Origin: Candidatus Wildermuthbacteria bacterium RIFCSPHIGHO2_02_FULL_45_25
GTDB taxonomy: Bacteria; Patescibacteriota; Minisyncoccia; Minisyncoccales; UBA10102
Direction of reading: 5' to 3'
DNA length: 33,012 bases
NCBI GenBank assembly: GCA_001823215.1
Contig: MHTV01000012.1
Coordinates: 1 to 33,012, forward strand
Shown: one piece after another, positions 23,810 through 32,359 of the stretch
Numbering within the stretch: the stretch's first letter is position 1
Layout of the letters: each line of letters starts with the position of its first letter
Position numbers and translations under genes: made by a program
The notes under the pieces: generated by a model
Database searches by the model: none
What the model was told of the DNA's origin: nothing
The model's input: only the letters and a program-made list of their open reading frames with translations

Positions 23810-24970
23810 ATGGGCTCGAAATCTTATACAAAATTTTTACCCTATGGAAGCCAATGGATTGAAGAAAGCGATATTCAGGTGGTGCAAAAAGCACTGCGAA
23901 GTGGGTGGCTTACTCAAGGGCCTTTGGTAGAAAAATTCGAACAGGCGATGGCGAAATATTGTGGTTCGAATTATGCTGTTGCTGTTTCGTCGGGGACATC
24001 GGCTTTACATGCGGCCTACGCAGTGGCTGGAATTCGAGCCGAGGACGAGGTTATTACTCCTCCTCTTAGTTTTTCTGCTACAGCGAATGCGATTGTGTAT
24101 TGCGGAGGCAAACCAGTTTTCTCGGATATTGATGAAGATACGCTTTGTATCGATCCTTACGAAATTGAGAAAAAGATTACAAAACGAACCAAAGCTATAG
24201 CTCCCGTTGACTTTGCGGGACGCCCTGCGGAATACGATGTTATTCTCAAAATCGCAAAGAAACATAAACTTTTAGTTATTGAGGATGCCGCGCATGCCCT
24301 TGGTTCCGTATATAAAGGAAGCAAAATCGGGAGTATTGCGGATATGACGATCTTGAGCTTTCATCCGGTTAAAACAATTACCACAGGTGAAGGAGGAATG
24401 ATTCTTACGAACAGAAGAGATTTTTATGAGCGGTTGAAAGTGTTTCGCCATCATGGCATTGTAAAAAAACCGGAGAAAGGCGGGTGGTATTATGATATTG
24501 AACAACTTGGGAATAACTATCGGATTACCGATTTCCAGTGCGCTCTTGGATTAAGCCAGCTCCGTAAGCTTCCGGGATTTGCAAAACGAAGGAGAGAGAT
24601 CGTTACAGCATACAACCGGGCTTTTGAACATTTGCCTTTTTTGATTCTTCCTCGTATCGAAGCACATATCAATCCGGTATTTCATCTCTATGTGGTACAG
24701 TTGCGTCTTGATATGCTGAAAACGGGAAGAAAGACAATCTTTGAAGATTTACATAAACAAGGCATAGGCGTGCAGGTACATTATATCCCTGTGCATCTTC
24801 TCTCCTTCTATCAAAAGCAGTTTGGCTATAAGAAAGGAGATTTCCCAGTGACAGAACGTTATTATGAGAGAACCATTAGCTTGCCCTTATTCCCAAAAAT
24901 GAGCTTGAAGGATGTAGAAAGAGTTATTAAGGTATTTATGAATACAATAAATATGTATGCAGGAAGATAA
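23810..24970 (+). CDS. pseC: PseC-like aminotransferase (DegT/DnrJ/EryC1/StrS family)
   Basis: It is a 386-residue PLP enzyme that aminates the 4-keto sugar made by PseB, giving UDP-4-amino-4,6-dideoxy-N-acetyl-beta-L-altrosamine. It has YGSQWIEESDIQVVQKAL at the start, SSGTSALHAAY (60-70), TPPLSFSATANAI (83-95), the PLP-contacting Asp159 in VIEDAAHALGS, and the internal-aldimine Lys188 in SFHPVKTITTGEGG. NNYRITDFQCALGLSQL follows. The PPLSFSATANA and SFHPVK signatures favour the PseC subgroup. A 14-bp overlap with the next gene shows tight coupling. The short leader suggests near-leaderless translation. Confidence 0.87.
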   Translation: MGSKSYTKFLPYGSQWIEESDIQVVQKALRSGWLTQGPLVEKFEQAMAKYCGSNYAVAVSSGTSALHAAYAVAGIRAEDEVITPPLSFSATANAIVYCGGKPVFSDIDEDTLCIDPYEIEKKITKRTKAIAPVDFAGRPAEYDVILKIAKKHKLLVIEDAAHALGSVYKGSKIGSIADMTILSFHPVKTITTGEGGMILTNRRDFYERLKVFRHHGIVKKPEKGGWYYDIEQLGNNYRITDFQCALGLSQLRKLPGFAKRRREIVTAYNRAFEHLPFLILPRIEAHINPVFHLYVVQLRLDMLKTGRKTIFEDLHKQGIGVQVHYIPVHLLSFYQKQFGYKKGDFPVTERYYERTISLPLFPKMSLKDVERVIKVFMNTINMYAGR

Positions 24971-26132
24971 GCGCAAATCTATCCGTTACTGTCGTCGTTG
25001 TATCTATCCTGAAACTAAACCCGATCTTCATATTGATCAGGAAGGTGTTTGTAGCGCATGCCTTTCATTTGAACAGCGTGAAAAAATAGATTGGAATACT
25101 CGAAAAGAGCAGCTCCATGAAATTCTTGAGCGCTATCGCTCGCGGGATAAGAATATCTACGATTGCATTGTGCCGGTGAGTGGAGGGAAAGACAGTCATT
25201 TTCAAGTAATAACAATGCTTCGCTTGGGAATGAATCCTTTGTGTGTTACTGCTACCACTGATGCGTTAAGCCCATTGGGAAGACGCAATATTGAAAACGT
25301 AAAGAAATTAGGAGTTGACTATATTGAGCTGACTACAAACCCGGTCGTTCGGAGGAACATTAATCGCCTTGCCTTACGGCAGGTAGGAGATATTTCCTGG
25401 CCAGAACATCTTACAATCTTTACCATTCCAGTTCGGATTGCGGTTCAATTGAATATTCCCTTGATTATCTGGGGAGAGAATCCACAAAATGAATATGGAG
25501 GACCAGCGACAGCTCAAAAAGATAATGTCCTGACGAGGCGTTGGCTTGAAGAATTTGGAGGACTCTTGGGATTACGAGTAACTGATCTCATTGGGCAAGA
25601 AGGCATCGAACAAAAGCATTTAATCCAGTATACATATCCATTGGATGAAGAATTGCAAAAAGTTGGAGTAACTGGACTTTTTCTTGGATATTTTGTGCCG
25701 TGGGATGGATATCATAACGCATTAATCGCCCAAGCACATGGATTTGAGACATATCCGAAAGTTATTGAGGGATCTTTTGTAAATTATGAAAATTTAGATA
25801 ATTACCAAACTGGTATTCACGATTATTTTAAATTTCTTAAGTATGGATTTGGAAGGGCTACGGATTTAGCATGTCTTCATCTTCGAAGAGGACGCCTGGC
25901 ACGAGAGGAGGCGTTGGAGCTTACAAAAAAGCATGATGGCATATTCCCCTGGACTTATTTGGGGTTTCCTTTGGAAAAAATATTGCAGGAAATCAATATG
26001 GATATTGATGAATTTGTGCAGATTTGCGATCGTTTCACTAACAAAACAATTTTTCTTTGTGATGCGCGAGGGAATCTTATTAAGAATGCTTCAGGTTCTC
26101 TGACAAAAATTAATTATGATAATGTAAATTAA
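24957..26132 (+). CDS. N-acetyl sugar amidotransferase (WbpG/PseA family)
   Basis: It is 391 residues. Two CxxC pairs at the N-terminus (Cys12/Cys15 in YCRRCIYPETKP and Cys32/Cys35 in GVCSACL) probably bind zinc. They are followed by an ATP-pyrophosphatase PP-loop, PVSGGKDSH (73-81), and the family segment IIWGENPQNEYGGP. The enzyme activates an N-acetyl group with ATP and replaces its oxygen with ammonia to give an acetamidino sugar, as PseA does on pseudaminic acid and WbpG on the Pseudomonas O-antigen sugar. The following HisH and HisF homologues are the known ammonia-supply pair for WbpG. It starts inside the end of the aminotransferase gene (14-bp overlap). Confidence 0.87.
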   Translation: MQEDKRKSIRYCRRCIYPETKPDLHIDQEGVCSACLSFEQREKIDWNTRKEQLHEILERYRSRDKNIYDCIVPVSGGKDSHFQVITMLRLGMNPLCVTATTDALSPLGRRNIENVKKLGVDYIELTTNPVVRRNINRLALRQVGDISWPEHLTIFTIPVRIAVQLNIPLIIWGENPQNEYGGPATAQKDNVLTRRWLEEFGGLLGLRVTDLIGQEGIEQKHLIQYTYPLDEELQKVGVTGLFLGYFVPWDGYHNALIAQAHGFETYPKVIEGSFVNYENLDNYQTGIHDYFKFLKYGFGRATDLACLHLRRGRLAREEALELTKKHDGIFPWTYLGFPLEKILQEINMDIDEFVQICDRFTNKTIFLCDARGNLIKNASGSLTKINYDNVN

Positions 26133-26163
26133 GAAATGGAGATAAGGAATATTGAAAAGACGC

Positions 26164-26787
26164 ATGAGTAAAGTGGCAATTATTAATTATGGAATGGGTA
26201 ATTTGGATTCTGTTGCTCGAGCGATTCAAGAGTGCGGGGGAAATATTGAGATAACGAGTAGTGCTGATAATGTAAAGAGTGCTACACATATTATTTTGCC
26301 TGGGGTAGGATCGTTTCGGAAAGGTATGGAAAATCTCAAATCACTTCAGCTCATGGATGTGCTGAAAGAACAGATTATTGTGAAAAAAATTCCATTTCTT
26401 GGGATTTGCCTTGGCATGCAACTACTTGCTACAAAAGGACAAGAAGGAGGTGAGACAGAAGGGTTGGGGTTGTTGGAGGGTGAAGTAAAGATGCTTGAGT
26501 GCGTAAGTGAAGAGCGCCTTCCTCATATGGGATGGAATGAAGTTGATTATGAGAAGGAATCTTCCTTATTCTTCTCTATTCCCTCTCATAGGGATTTTTA
26601 TTTTTGCCATAGTTACCATTTTGTTCCCGCAGATGATTCCCATGTTATTGCACGAACATCTTATTGTCAAAACTTCGTTTCAGCGGTTCAGAAGAGAAAT
26701 TTATTTGGGGTTCAGTTTCATCCTGAAAAAAGTCAGGCAATGGGCTTTCAGATATTGAAAAACTTTTTAGCATTTTCTCATGCTTAA
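26164..26787 (+). CDS. HisH-type glutamine amidotransferase, dedicated to sugar amidation
   Basis: It is a 207-residue class I glutaminase. The N-terminus is VAIINYGMGNLDSV. The nucleophile Cys82 is in LGICLGMQLL, with the rest of the triad (His186, Glu188) in FGVQFHPEKS. It releases ammonia from glutamine for a partner. In this operon the likely consumer is the sugar amidotransferase, not histidine synthesis, because no other his genes are present and the HisF partner lacks a catalytic Asp. Start: the frame opens at TTG 26152, but ATG 26164 matches the family N-terminus; neither has an ideal ribosome site. It overlaps the next gene by 8 bp. Confidence 0.85.
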   Translation: MSKVAIINYGMGNLDSVARAIQECGGNIEITSSADNVKSATHIILPGVGSFRKGMENLKSLQLMDVLKEQIIVKKIPFLGICLGMQLLATKGQEGGETEGLGLLEGEVKMLECVSEERLPHMGWNEVDYEKESSLFFSIPSHRDFYFCHSYHFVPADDSHVIARTSYCQNFVSAVQKRNLFGVQFHPEKSQAMGFQILKNFLAFSHA

Positions 26788-27538
26788 GGTAAGAATAATC
26801 CCGACACTGCTGTATCGAGATTTTGAATTGGCAAAAGGAATTCGTTTTGATAGCTGGCGGAGAATTGGCGGTGTAGTGCAAGCTGTGAGAGTATATAATA
26901 TGCGAATGGTAGACGAGCTTATATTCTTGGATATTACGGCAACTCTCCAGAAACGCGATCCTAATTTTCAGATTGTTGATGACCTTGCAGATGAATGTTT
27001 CATGCCCTTAACTGTGGGTGGCGGTGTTCGAACAATACAGGATGTCCAGCGGTTATTACAGGTGGGAGCCGATAAAGTTGCAATGAACACTGCGGGGATA
27101 GAGTTTCCTGAACTTATTAAACTTGTTGCCAATAAATTTGGTTCTCAATGTGCAGTGGTTTCGATTGATGTAAAGAAATCTCCTAACGGGAAATATAGTG
27201 TATATACTCATAGCGGAACACAATCAACAGATCTCGACCCAATTTTTGTGGCAAAACGAGCGGAGGAATATGGAGCAGGAGAAATTCTTCTGTGTTCTAT
27301 TGATAGAGATGGAACAATGGAGGGATATGATATTGAGTTAATTCAACAGGTGGCTCAAGCAATTTCAATTCCGATTATTGCTTCGGGAGGAGCCGGAAAC
27401 TATGAACACATGGCACAGGCAGTGATAGAGGGAGGAGCTTCTGCGGTGGCGGCAGGGAGTATTTTTCAATTTACCCAGCAGACACCCAGAGAGGCAAAAC
27501 TGTTTCTGAAGGAAAAAGGAATACCCGTACGGTTATAG
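26780..27538 (+). CDS. HisF-like (beta/alpha)8 ammonia-channel subunit lacking the first catalytic Asp
   Basis: It is 252 residues with the HisF barrel pattern: FLDITATLQKRD, LTVGGGVRTIQD, GADKVAMNTAG, AVVSIDVKK with Asp130 kept, EILLCSIDRDGTMEGYD and PIIASGGAGNYEHM. The N-terminal RIIPTLLYRD replaces the usual RIIACLDVKDG, so Asp11, the general acid/base of imidazole-glycerol-phosphate formation, is Leu11. This predicts a protein that still docks HisH and conducts ammonia but does not make histidine intermediates, as proposed for the HisF2 type beside WbpG. It starts 8 bp before the hisH stop. It is probably the last gene of the tightly coupled pseC unit; a 112-nt gap follows. Confidence 0.87.
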   Translation: MLKVRIIPTLLYRDFELAKGIRFDSWRRIGGVVQAVRVYNMRMVDELIFLDITATLQKRDPNFQIVDDLADECFMPLTVGGGVRTIQDVQRLLQVGADKVAMNTAGIEFPELIKLVANKFGSQCAVVSIDVKKSPNGKYSVYTHSGTQSTDLDPIFVAKRAEEYGAGEILLCSIDRDGTMEGYDIELIQQVAQAISIPIIASGGAGNYEHMAQAVIEGGASAVAAGSIFQFTQQTPREAKLFLKEKGIPVRL

Positions 27539-27650
27539 ATAAGTATATAAAAAGCATATTGTAAGAGAAAAGCACGAATTGTCTTTTGCGAATGCCTAGA
27601 CAAGGGAAAGGTATGTATTAAAAACTTCTAAATTTTGATTTGTAAACAAT

Positions 27651-28385
27651 ATGTCCGTGCACGTTATTATTCAAGCTCGAATGACTTCTCAACGTTTGCC
27701 CGGCAAAGTGCTTGAAAACATTGAAGGCATGCCAATGCTTTGGCATGTGGTGAATCGAGTAACTTATGCAAAACATGTTGATAAAGTTATTTTGGCTATT
27801 CCCGATAACACGGAGAATGATATATTAGAGAAGACATCTGAAAAATATGCATGGCATTATGTTCGAGGTAATGAAGAAAATGTATTGATGCGGTTTTATG
27901 AAACTTTTAAAGCATTTCCTTCGGATGTGATAGTTCGTATAACTGCTGATTGTCCTTTGATTGATCCACAAGTTCTTGATATGATGCTAGAAGCTCATTT
28001 TCAAGGAGAAGTTGATTATACTGCGAATTCAAATAAGCGAACTTTTCCTCGTGGGCTCGATATAGAGATATTTAACGCAGATGTTCTGAAAAGAGCGAAC
28101 ACTCATGCTCAAAAAGCTTATGAGCGTGAGCACGTAACTCCATATATCTACGAGCATCCAGAGATATTTACGTTACAGGATATTGAAGCGCCGAAAGACT
28201 TACAAAGACCAGATATCCGTTTGACAGTTGATACGAAAGAGGATCTTCTACTCGTAAGGGAAATTTATAAACATTTGTATAAAGAGGGAGAAATCTTTCT
28301 AACGAAAGAAGTGATCAATTTATTCATCGCGAATCCATATCTCCTGAAGATTAACGCGATGATTGAACAAAAAAAATTAAAATGA
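27651..28385 (+). CDS. SpsF-like cytidylyltransferase-family protein
   Basis: It is 244 residues with a nucleotidyltransferase Rossmann-like fold. The nucleotide loop is IIQARMTSQRLPGKVL (6-21), with VILAIPDNTEND and the metal-binding strand VRITADCPLIDP. LTVDTKEDL near the C-terminus is typical of the SpsF/CMP-Kdo-synthetase-like group. Members activate acidic or amino sugars with CTP, or act in surface polysaccharide synthesis with unproved chemistry. In this locus it could make a CMP-activated sugar for the capsule-type transferase at 22253. It is not a clear PseF by sequence alone. It is followed 44 nt later by a TylF-like methyltransferase. Confidence 0.8.
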   Translation: MSVHVIIQARMTSQRLPGKVLENIEGMPMLWHVVNRVTYAKHVDKVILAIPDNTENDILEKTSEKYAWHYVRGNEENVLMRFYETFKAFPSDVIVRITADCPLIDPQVLDMMLEAHFQGEVDYTANSNKRTFPRGLDIEIFNADVLKRANTHAQKAYEREHVTPYIYEHPEIFTLQDIEAPKDLQRPDIRLTVDTKEDLLLVREIYKHLYKEGEIFLTKEVINLFIANPYLLKINAMIEQKKLK

Positions 28386-28429
28386 CGATATTTTGAACTG
28401 TTTATTAATAAAAAGTAACAGCAGGACAG

Positions 28430-29179
28430 ATGATACAATTTCTAAGAAAAAACCAGACAATTCGATCGCTTTACTACGTTTCTCGATTTTATAAAAAGCT
28501 TTTCTGGAGAAATCTATTAAACATAGAAAGAGCTCGAGTATTTTTAAAAGTGCATCCTTATACAATGGGAAGTTATGAACGTTTAGAAAATGCCTTCGAG
28601 CTTGCGAGGAACATAGAGCGCGAGCGAAAAGAAGGTGCTTTTGTGGAGTGTGGCGTATGGAAAGGAGGATGTATCGGAGCTATGGCCTCTGTGGCTCATC
28701 AAGCAGATTCACATCGTCATATATGGTTATTTGATTCATTTGAGGGTTTGCCAGAACCTAGTTCTCAGGATGGTTCGGTCGCGGAGCGTTACTCAAAAGG
28801 GAAAGCATTGGGAGCTTTACGTTCTATTCAAAAATGCGTGGGGCCTCTTCAGGATGTGAATAAACTTTTTTTTAGCATTTTAGGTCTCAAGAAAGAATAT
28901 ATTCATATTGAAAAAGGATGGCTTCAGCACACACTTCCTTTAGCAAAGAAAAATATCGGGTCAATAGCTATTTTGCGTATTGACGTAGACTGGTATGAAT
29001 CCACGAAGTGCGTCTTAGATTTGTTGTATGATCAAGTAGTGCCAGGAGGGTATGTTATTATTGATGACTATGGGCATTGGGAAGGGTGTAAGAAGGCAGT
29101 TGATGAGTTTATGCAAAAACGGAGCATTCGCGTTCCTCTCCAATGGATTGATTATACAGGTGTCTACTTTGTAAAATAA
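28430..29179 (+). CDS. TylF/MycF-type (macrocin O-methyltransferase family) SAM methyltransferase
   Basis: It is 249 residues. An N-terminal basic amphipathic region (1-50) is followed by the class I fold with GAFVECGVWKGGC, WLFDSFEGLPEPS, and ILRIDVDWYESTK with Asp185 and Asp187. VPGGYVIIDDYGHWEGCK holds Asp212 and Asp213, the acidic cluster that binds metal in TylF. Known members O-methylate deoxysugars, and homologues are common in cell-surface glycan loci, so a sugar-capping or decorating methylation is likely. It ends 25 nt before the convergent flippase gene, with no obvious terminator between. Confidence 0.82.
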   Translation: MIQFLRKNQTIRSLYYVSRFYKKLFWRNLLNIERARVFLKVHPYTMGSYERLENAFELARNIERERKEGAFVECGVWKGGCIGAMASVAHQADSHRHIWLFDSFEGLPEPSSQDGSVAERYSKGKALGALRSIQKCVGPLQDVNKLFFSILGLKKEYIHIEKGWLQHTLPLAKKNIGSIAILRIDVDWYESTKCVLDLLYDQVVPGGYVIIDDYGHWEGCKKAVDEFMQKRSIRVPLQWIDYTGVYFVK

Positions 29180-29204
29180 AGTGGCGTTTCGCAAAGAAAA
29201 ACAT

Positions 29205-30677
29205 TTATTCTTCTTTAAGTAAGCGAGCAGAATTTCTTTGTTTGAGAAAGCTCAAAAAGAATGTTATTTCTTTCTTTGTAATACCCTTGAAAAGCAGAAT
29301 AAGGATTGTATAGGACACGATACCAACTGTTATTGCAAAGAGCGTGCTCCAAAGTTCTTTGGGATGGAGAAGGAATACGATACCTGCCATAAGCAAAGAG
29401 GCAAGAGTACTCTTGAAGATAAACTTCCAATCTATAGGAAATGGGAAAAAGCGGTTAGCAAAATACCAAATGAGCGCGAACGCGAAAAAGTAGGATATGA
29501 GAGTGGTTATTGCGGCTCCTGTAATACCGAACGTAGGGATAAAAAGCATATTAAGCATAAAGTTGATCACAGCAGATCCGATCCATATGCTCCCAAGAAT
29601 ACGTGTTTTTTTATATAACAATAAAACCTGGCTAAAAATGGTGGATGTATTGTAGAGAAATAGACTTAAAGCTACAAGGGAAACAATAGATGATGCATTT
29701 CGGGCAATCTCTTCTGTGGAAAAAATAGTAAGTAATGGAGACGCGAGAATTGTAAGACCGAAGACCGATGGGATTGAAACGAGTAAAAGATATTTAAGAG
29801 AATAGCTTAAATATCTTTTACTTTCTACGAGTTTGTTTGCGGCAAATAATTTTGTTACGGTTGGCTGTAATACAAAAACAAGAGAGATGATAAGAATGTT
29901 TAAGGTATTTCCAAGGGCATAAGCTGGCATATAGTAGCCTACAAAAAGTACTCCCCAGAATCCAGCTATAATATAGCGATCACTTGCTTGGACGATCTTG
30001 TAAGAGAAGCTACCGAATACAGAAGGTATGCTGAAATGAAGATATTCTCGCAGTCTGGAGAAGTGAGGGATTGCAAATCCTATTTTACGAAACACTATTA
30101 TGCTTGCTACTAAAAAAGTTCCTATTTGGATGAGGAGTAAAGAAGTAATTGCTCCTGTAATTCCCAAACCAAGGAAGATAGATCCAATAACCAGAACGAG
30201 TTCTCCAAATGTAATAGCAAATTCAAAACAAGCGAACCTGACGATTTCTCCGAAAGCATGAAATACTGCAAGAAGAGAAGTATTCAGAGACTTAAAGAGA
30301 ATTAATAATCCAAGAAGTATAACGAGAGAATCTGGAATTTTTAATAGGGTTGCAATGCTATTGTGGTACACAGAAAAAATTATGCTAATTCCAATGGCAG
30401 GAATAAGAATAAAGATAAAGACAGACCAAATTTGATCTCGAATATGGGAGAGTTCTTTAGTTCCGGGAATAAATCTTGTAAAAGCTTCTGGCAGTCCCCA
30501 AAGGATAAAAGGGCTTACAAAGCTAACTGTGATAAGAATTTGTGACCATACCCCATATGCTTCAGCCCCAAGAGTTTTTGTGAGAATAGGCAAAAGGATA
30601 ATTCCCTTCAGTCGGACGATGATTTGAACAAAACCAGATACCCCCGTATCTTTTATAAATTTTGCGTAGTTCTGCAT
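29205..30677 (-). CDS. Wzx-like oligosaccharide flippase (MOP superfamily)
   Basis: It is 490 residues with about fourteen hydrophobic helices. The N-terminus has the polysaccharide-flippase pattern: FIKDTGVSGFVQIIVRLKGI, then LPILTKTLGAEAYGVWSQ. GLPEAFTRFIPG follows, and the second half has PTVTKLFAANKLVESKRYLSYS. It would move undecaprenyl-linked glycan units across the membrane for the ligase- or polymerase-like proteins at 13.5-18.1 kb. It is transcribed against the glycan operon. No good promoter is visible; a TTTACT lies 6 nt before its ATG. Confidence 0.88.
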   Translation of the reverse strand: MQNYAKFIKDTGVSGFVQIIVRLKGIILLPILTKTLGAEAYGVWSQILITVSFVSPFILWGLPEAFTRFIPGTKELSHIRDQIWSVFIFILIPAIGISIIFSVYHNSIATLLKIPDSLVILLGLLILFKSLNTSLLAVFHAFGEIVRFACFEFAITFGELVLVIGSIFLGLGITGAITSLLLIQIGTFLVASIIVFRKIGFAIPHFSRLREYLHFSIPSVFGSFSYKIVQASDRYIIAGFWGVLFVGYYMPAYALGNTLNILIISLVFVLQPTVTKLFAANKLVESKRYLSYSLKYLLLVSIPSVFGLTILASPLLTIFSTEEIARNASSIVSLVALSLFLYNTSTIFSQVLLLYKKTRILGSIWIGSAVINFMLNMLFIPTFGITGAAITTLISYFFAFALIWYFANRFFPFPIDWKFIFKSTLASLLMAGIVFLLHPKELWSTLFAITVGIVSYTILILLFKGITKKEITFFLSFLKQRNSARLLKEE

Positions 30678-30773
30678 AAGATTAGTAAAGTGAGAAATCT
30701 TCAGCTAAGGTTGATTTACTATACTGTGAAATACGAAACTCCACAACCAACATTTTCCTTTCGCATGCCAAAC

Positions 30774-30793
30774 AACCGCAGTTCAATGCGGTT
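30774..30793 (-). terminator. Weak hairpin terminator after the AbiEii gene
   Basis: A 7-bp stem AACCGCA / TGCGGTT (30774-30780 and 30787-30793) lies in the 132-nt gap downstream of the toxin gene. On the minus strand it is followed by only gtttgg, a weak T tract, so efficiency is doubtful. Confidence 0.45.
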
Positions 30794-30809
30794 TTGGTAA
30801 AAGTCTGTT

Positions 30810-31523
30810 TTATTTCAATACGGACTGGTAATTTTTAAGTAAAAATACAGCTTCTTGTCTCAAGTTGCTCTTAACCCACGCTTTTTCCTTTTCGCCCGGT
30901 AAAAGTTCAGCCAATCCTCGCAATATCTCGTTGTCCTTGACCGCTTCAATAACCAAAACGCAATCAGCTATATGTTCTTTGATAGTTTTGCCGGTTCTTG
31001 CTTTGACCACCTCGGCATTGATGTCCCAATTATTTTTTGCAAAAAACCAAATATCGTAAATATCGCGCATGGCGAGCAATCTTCTGCTGGTTAAAGCAGA
31101 GAGCTTGCTTGCAAAAAAATAATCCTTCTTGCCAACAAGCATAGAAATGCCGAGATATTCTTTCACTTCGTAATGCTCTTTAATATCCGGCATAAGAATT
31201 CTCACATTCACTTCAACTTTGATATTGTGGTCGGTATCGCCATAAGAGAGCAGAAAGAAAATGGTGCTTTGTTTTATATAATTTTCTTTAACCTCTCCGT
31301 ATTTCGCCAATATGCCGGCAATTTTCTCGTATACGAGCTTTTGCGCAGCTTCATTAACAGACAATAAGTCAAAATCCAAATCAACAGAAAATCTGGAGAG
31401 ACCATAAAAAAAGTACGCGCAGGTACCGCCTTTGAACCCAATAAGGGAAGAGATGGAAGTATCAGAATAGATATCACGAAGAATCTGCCCCATGATGAGC
31501 TGATGTTTTTCTTTATTGAGCAT
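30810..31523 (-). CDS. AbiEii/AbiGii-type nucleotidyltransferase toxin
   Basis: It is a 237-residue DNA-polymerase-beta-type nucleotidyltransferase. GFKGGTCAYFFYG (29-41) is the substrate loop, and FSVDLDFDLL carries the metal-binding Asp48 and Asp50, with a third acid probably Glu104 in KVEVNVR. The C-terminal ASKLSALTSRRLLAMRDIYDI matches the AbiEii family. These are type IV toxins that block growth, for some homologues by adding nucleotides to tRNA, and several act in phage abortive infection. It overlaps the antitoxin gene by 11 bp, the usual order of antitoxin then toxin. All catalytic positions look intact. Confidence 0.88.
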   Translation of the reverse strand: MLNKEKHQLIMGQILRDIYSDTSISSLIGFKGGTCAYFFYGLSRFSVDLDFDLLSVNEAAQKLVYEKIAGILAKYGEVKENYIKQSTIFFLLSYGDTDHNIKVEVNVRILMPDIKEHYEVKEYLGISMLVGKKDYFFASKLSALTSRRLLAMRDIYDIWFFAKNNWDINAEVVKARTGKTIKEHIADCVLVIEAVKDNEILRGLAELLPGEKEKAWVKSNLRQEAVFLLKNYQSVLK

Positions 31524-32088
31524 ATTTTTTGTATCCAGCCAGCCGCTTTATCAACTGCTTGTTATCATACATTTTAACCAATTCAAAACATTTCTCCCAG
31601 TTAATTGCTCGGAGGTTATCAAAATAAAATTTAGGAGATAAATAAATAGTATCTAGGAATGCTCGCTCCGGCGTGGCGATGCTGTAATTCTTTTCATTCT
31701 TAATGCCAAGCGCGTTGTAAAGAACGCTGTCTTTTAATTTTCTAAAAATGATCGCGTGACCATCAATCTTTTTTGTAATAGGATAGGGACCGGCTACAAA
31801 AATCGCCTCGTGATGCTGAAAAATAATTCCAGCTTCTCGGAGAACTGTTTCAAAACTTATGTAAGAAGGGGTATACACACTTGTTGCCAATTCTTTAACA
31901 TCATATTCCTTGCTCTTTGCGAATATGCCGCGAGTCAAACGAATCAATGATCCTTGTTTGGCATAGTATTTAATCTTTGAAAAAAGATTGGCCGTGTTAG
32001 TTTCCTCCCAAATCAAAGCAATATCCTTTATAGTCAGGATTGTCTTTGAAGATTGGTATAGCTTGGCAATAAGATTGTCGGTAGCCAT
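31513..32088 (-). CDS. AbiEi-type antitoxin/autoregulator
   Basis: It is 191 residues. The N-terminal winged HTH (about 1-60) includes TIKDIALIWEETNTANLFSKIKYYAKQGSLIRLTRGIFAKS. The C-terminal antitoxin domain includes YISFETVLREAGIIFQHHEAIFVAG and ATPERAFLDTIYLS. AbiEi proteins silence their own promoter by binding inverted repeats and counteract the toxin without direct contact. A perfect inverted repeat lies 15-45 nt upstream (32103-32133). Its last 11 bp overlap the toxin gene. Confidence 0.87.
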   Translation of the reverse strand: MATDNLIAKLYQSSKTILTIKDIALIWEETNTANLFSKIKYYAKQGSLIRLTRGIFAKSKEYDVKELATSVYTPSYISFETVLREAGIIFQHHEAIFVAGPYPITKKIDGHAIIFRKLKDSVLYNALGIKNEKNYSIATPERAFLDTIYLSPKFYFDNLRAINWEKCFELVKMYDNKQLIKRLAGYKKYAQ

Positions 32089-32102
32089 ATATCAATATGT
32101 TT

Positions 32103-32133
32103 AATGGAAAGGTGATATTTCCACCTTTCCATT
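32103..32133. promoter_or_regulatory. Inverted-repeat operator for the AbiE operon
   Basis: Perfect 12-bp arms AATGGAAAGGTG / CACCTTTCCATT (32103-32114 and 32122-32133) are separated by 7 nt. It lies directly upstream of the antitoxin start, beside an AT-rich minus-strand -10-like sequence (TATACAAT). AbiEi family proteins are known to bind such repeats, so autoregulation is likely. A plus-strand -10-like TATATT (32135-32140) adjoins it, so the site could control transcription in both directions. Confidence 0.65.
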
Positions 32134-32301
32134 GTATATTATTAAGGAATGGGGATCAAGTGTCTCTACAAAAACAAAACCGCAATTCAATCCTCCACTC
32201 TTCAATATATTCAAAGTGAAAACCTGAATTGCAGCTATGAAACTGTTATAAAGAACTGCTCCACTGTTCAGTCCTCCATTGCTGAAGAACTGAATTATGG
32301 A

Positions 32302-32343
32302 GGGAAGCGTACGCGTTTCACTAACGCGTACGCTTCCCCTTTT
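32302..32343 (+). terminator. Forward terminator, 16-bp stem
   Basis: Perfect 16-bp arms gggaagcgtacgcgtt / aacgcgtacgcttccc (32302-32317 and 32323-32338) with loop tcact are followed by ctttttg. The T tract fits plus-strand transcription only. Confidence 0.75.
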
Positions 32344-32359
32344 TGAAGATTTTGATTAC

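Noticed and set aside
26152-26163. TTG start for the HisH-type gene
   Set aside because: The four extra residues are not in the family and the nearest purine-rich site is poorly spaced; ATG 26164 fits better, though not conclusively.
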